Both the position numbers and the translations under genes were made by a program. Below, in pieces: positions 61,096 to 64,000 of a DNA stretch of 64,000 nucleotides. Source of the stretch: Neospora caninum Liverpool (Eukaryota; Apicomplexa; Conoidasida; Eucoccidiorida; Sarcocystidae); NCBI RefSeq assembly GCF_000208865.1, contig NC_018395.1:1-64000 (forward strand), read 5' to 3'. Within the stretch, counting starts at the first letter, position 1, and each line of letters begins with the position of its first letter. The notes beneath the pieces are model-generated. The model did not search any database. It saw nothing but the letters and a program-made list of their open reading frames with translations, and was not told where the DNA came from.

Positions 61096-62078
61096 CGGGT
61101 GTTTTGCCTACCTTCCCCGTTCTGGCATGTTCCAGCCTCAGGGGCCCACATGCCGATGCTCGTCGAATTCTTTCTCTGTCTTTTCCTTCTTCCGACCTTT
61201 TCTGTCTTTCTCCCCCCCGATTCTCTCCTTCATAAATGCATATATGCACACACCCGACTACATCTATATATTCAGAGATGTGCACCGATACGTCCGCATC
61301 AAACAGCGTATATGCATATAATATATATATATATATATATGTAGACAACGGCATGCAGCTTGTTATCCACATCTACGTGTATATCTTCATGCATCAATTT
61401 GCATCGGTGCATCTCCATGTTTCAATTTATCTCTCACTATAACTACATCTCTCTATATAGATGTGTCTGTTCGGCCTGCATGTGGGGTTTGTGGACTTCT
61501 GGAGGGCGTTTTAGCTACCTGGTGTTGACGTCCTGTCCGGCGGCCATGCATGCGCAGATGATTTTGCAGACGATGGGGGCGGCTGCAGCGAGTTGTTCTG
61601 TGAGGACGGGGGCGATTTCTGAGAGGATTTTCAGTCCAGTTTGTTGCTTGACGGGGACTCCGCTTTGAATCATGGCGAGGAGGACTTGGCCGAGGTCATC
61701 CCACTGGTCGATCGGGATGAGGTCGGAGGCGAGATCGCTGATGGTGTCGCAGATGTTGTTTCTCACCAGCTTGTTCTTTTCGGTGTCGAGACAGTGGAGC
61801 AGGATCTGCTTGATTTGCGACCGTTCCGTCTCGCCGAGATGCTTCCACACGTGCGATTCGCTGTCGATCACGCCGCGGAAGAAGCTGCGGAAGAGGACGG
61901 CGGCTTGGAGGCGCACCTCGTCATCGCTGTGGGTCTGCACCGTCTGAAGAATCAAGGAAATCAGAGCTGCAGGCTGTTTCTCCTTCCCCTCCTTGATCTG
62001 CCGCTCCGCCTCCTTGCGCAGTGCGGGATCGGGCGAGATCACCGCACGCAGCAGAGACACAAACGCTTCCAAATCCAT
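53031..62078 (-). CDS. Importin-5 / karyopherin beta-3 type nuclear import receptor
   Basis: Thirteen exons (62078-61519, 60670-60485, 60025-59560, 59376-58972, 58418-58289, 58059-57868, 57472-57171, 56634-56107, 55780-55640, 55135-54944, 54626-54417, 54061-53885, 53252-53031) join in phase into 1236 residues, somewhat longer than human IPO5. HEAT-repeat landmarks in order include LRKEAERQIKEGK and VRLQAAVLFRSFFRG near the N terminus, WEYRFVALMAISQ and VRFAAAQAIGQM in the middle, VQGHACAAFVNFSEE, ELRSLRGKAIECISIVGL, an acidic DDE segment, AAAYGVQQG, and VVLGQNASNLPRLLQIL near the C terminus. The extra length comes from an Ala/Gln-rich insertion in exon 3 and acidic loops. By family it carries ribosomal proteins, histones or other basic cargo through nuclear pores with Ran-GTP. 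Intron 11 has a GC donor (GAGCAG|GCAAGT). Introns 3 and 7 hold CATA microsatellites. The start chosen is the first ATG in frame (MDLEAF), aligned with the family N terminus. Confidence 0.92.
56727..57103. repeat. Long (CATA)n microsatellite in importin intron 7
   Basis: About 90 copies of a four-base unit, nearly pure over its first 310 bases, with CGTA variants near 57042-57075. The run fills most of the intron between the donor at 57170 and the acceptor at 56635. It is open in all frames on both strands and should not be annotated as protein. Confidence 0.97.
59396..59456. repeat. (CATA)n microsatellite in importin intron 3
   Basis: About 15 units with one CGTA variant, located between importin exons 3 and 4, close to the exon 4 acceptor at 59377. 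Confidence 0.95.
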
Positions 62079-64000
62079 GTCGAGAAGAAGTCGCAGAGTG
62101 GAGAGCAACGCGCGTCACACGAGGGGAGGAAACGAGAAGAAAACGAGAAAACGAGAGCGGCAAAAGAGAGAGGAAGTGCGAGAAGGACGACAGACGGGAA
62201 CGCGGAGAGAGGAGAGACCAGAGAGCCAGAGAGGGAGAGGAACAGCCAAGAAGAGAAAAAGGCTGGAGAGGGAGCGGAAAGAGGGGTGCGGAACGGTCAA
62301 GGGGGGAGGAAACGACGTGGAGGGAAGAAGAGTCCAGAGACGGAGGAAAGGCAGGAGAAAAGACGAGAAAGGAGACAAAGAGGAGAGAGCGAGATAGAAC
62401 GAGAAAAAAGACGGGGAAACAGAACGGGAGGAAAGGCCCAGGGCGCTGGCGAGAGAGCTGGAAACGACGAAGCGAGGAAGGGGCCGAGGAAACGAAGAGG
62501 ACGAAGAGGGACTCGAGACATTCGTTACAGACACAAGCCACCAAGGGGCGGAAGAGAATCCTTTCAGGGGAACGGGGGGAGAAAAGAAAGAACAAAAAGC
62601 GAAGGAACGCAACGTCACAAACTGGCAAAGATTGGCCGGCAGCGACACAGCGGAGTCGAAAGCTGTTTTGCAGAGAAGCAGAATCGCGGCGGAAGCTACG
62701 AAAAAACCTTCCCCGTATGCGTTAATCCTTTTGCTTTCGTCTCAGCTCGTCGTCCGAGATAGAGAGAGACGCCCAAGAAAGAAGGCGAAAGAGAGAGAAG
62801 AACACGGAAAAGAAATGATGGTCGGGAAAAGCTGCGGTGTGACTCCCACGCCTACTTTTGGAGCTGGGGGAGAGACAGAGAGACAGCCGGGGGCTCGGGC
62901 GAGATCGAGGGGAAAAAGTGGAAGCGGCGAAAAGAGAGAAGCGCAGGAAGCAAACGAGAACGCACGAGAGCAAACATTTTGCGCGGCAGGGCATGGTCGA
63001 TTGTCCAGAAACGAAAAAACCTCGAGAAGAGCGGCGGCTTGGTATCAAAATTCGCAGAGCGTGGGGCAGGACGGTCCCGTTGTCGCTCTCTCGACAAGCC
63101 GGCGCGTGCCCGAAAGAGGTGTACATACACCGCGGGTTCCTGTTGTAACGTGTACGTACAGTGGAACGCGCTCGCAAAAGAGGAAACTTGCCAAAAATAT
63201 CTCTTTTTCCCCACTCGCCTGCCCCCTTTAGGAAAGTCCTTCCCCTTCCTCAAAAGAGCCTTCCAAAAATGGTTCTCGAGGCTTGTTCTCGTCGAAAACG
63301 CCTGCCTGCGTGCCGCCTCGTACCGCTCCGGCCGCCGCTCTTCCTCTCGCTGGAAAAGATTGTTTCTTCGAGATCTCTTGGCTGTCATCTACGCTGCAGA
63401 TGACTCGATCAACTCGCTGCTGCCACTTGTGCGCTCCCAGGTGTATGCACAGGATCCGAATCCGACGCCGGAGAGTCCAGCGACAGGCGCCTGGCAACCA
63501 CATGGCGGTAATAGGATGCAGAGACATGTTTTTTCCACATACTAACTTCTCACGGCTCGAATCGACTAGCACGTGAGCCGAAAAGGGCGAACATGAATCT
63601 GCCATGTATCCCAATAAACAAAAGACACACAAATACGGTTCCACAACAATCGCCTGCAGTCCGTATGCATGATACATATACACACATATATACAAATAAT
63701 TACATATCTCTAATTCGGCGCACCCTGTTTTGTCCCTTTTTGTTTTTCTGGGGATTCTTCAACACAGTGGCCTTCATCATCTACACACCCTCGAGAAACG
63801 CGGCAAGAGGCACATCCACAGCGTCCTCAGCGAGAAACTCCCATCGTTTTGCCCCGACCGTAGGAATCGGACATTCTTCACGTAGCTTCCGATTGGATGC
63901 TTTCGCCAGTCGAGCAGATCTTTCGCTTACTCGGTTCTTCAGCAGCCACACCCTCTCGCGGACAGGCTGGGCAGGCTGGTCGACTGTCAGATGGTGCGGT
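62079..64000. other. Upstream region of the importin gene, right end of window
   Basis: The first about 650 bases are strongly purine-rich on the plus strand (pyrimidine-rich in the importin sense), like a leader. A perfect 14-bp inverted repeat is at 63118-63131. Open frames on both strands are shadows or random. I see no supported second gene before the window ends. Confidence 0.45.

Noticed and set aside
61641..62762. 373-codon plus-strand frame
   Set aside because: It is antisense to importin exon 1 and to its purine-rich leader. The Arg/Glu composition is a by-product of that leader.

Overview
The window looks like nuclear DNA of a tissue-cyst coccidian (Apicomplexa, Sarcocystidae), most consistent with Toxoplasma gondii or a very close relative such as Hammondia or Neospora. 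The reasons are intermediate GC content, genes split into many small exons with GT-AG introns, serine/arginine/glutamate-rich low-complexity tails, (CATA)n and (TA)n microsatellites in introns and spacers, and a characteristic set of eukaryotic protein families. Species assignment is inference. One 100-base N gap lies at 20320-20419. No rRNA, tRNA, CRISPR or bacterial-type operon was seen.

Layout. 1-5.9 kb: a small gene for a predicted secreted protein (exons at 1006, 1228 and 1728), whose last exon starts a five-copy 754/852-bp tandem array. 6-9.8 kb (+): an unrecognised multi-exon gene. 13.2-18.3 kb (-): an eight-exon CDK-related kinase with a long tail. 18.3-23.6 kb: a divergent spacer with the N gap. 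23.6-26.2 kb (+): signal peptidase complex subunit 2. 27.6-31.5 kb (-): an eight-exon MaoC-type enoyl-CoA hydratase 2 ending in the peroxisomal signal SKL. 34.7-38.9 kb (-): an organophosphate:phosphate antiporter-type MFS transporter. 40.5-43.1 kb (+): a DHHC palmitoyltransferase. 47.6-50.7 kb (+): a formate/nitrite (lactate) transporter. 53.0-62.1 kb (-): a thirteen-exon importin-5/karyopherin beta-3. The rest is spacer and untranslated sequence.

Exon models were built by hand from splice signals, reading-frame phase and family alignment from memory. For the kinase, SPC2, hydratase, OPA transporter, DHHC, FNT and importin genes all internal phases close exactly, so these are well supported. 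The models for the 6-9.8 kb gene and for the secreted protein are weaker.

The genes are independent housekeeping or parasite-biology genes, not a pathway cluster. Points of most interest are the amplified terminal exon at the left end, a dispersed 14-bp inverted repeat (GGTGTANNTACACC) found in spacers and inside at least three coding regions, an SKL-tailed hydratase in a lineage whose peroxisomes have been debated, two GC-AG introns, and a duplicated 3' splice site in the hydratase gene.
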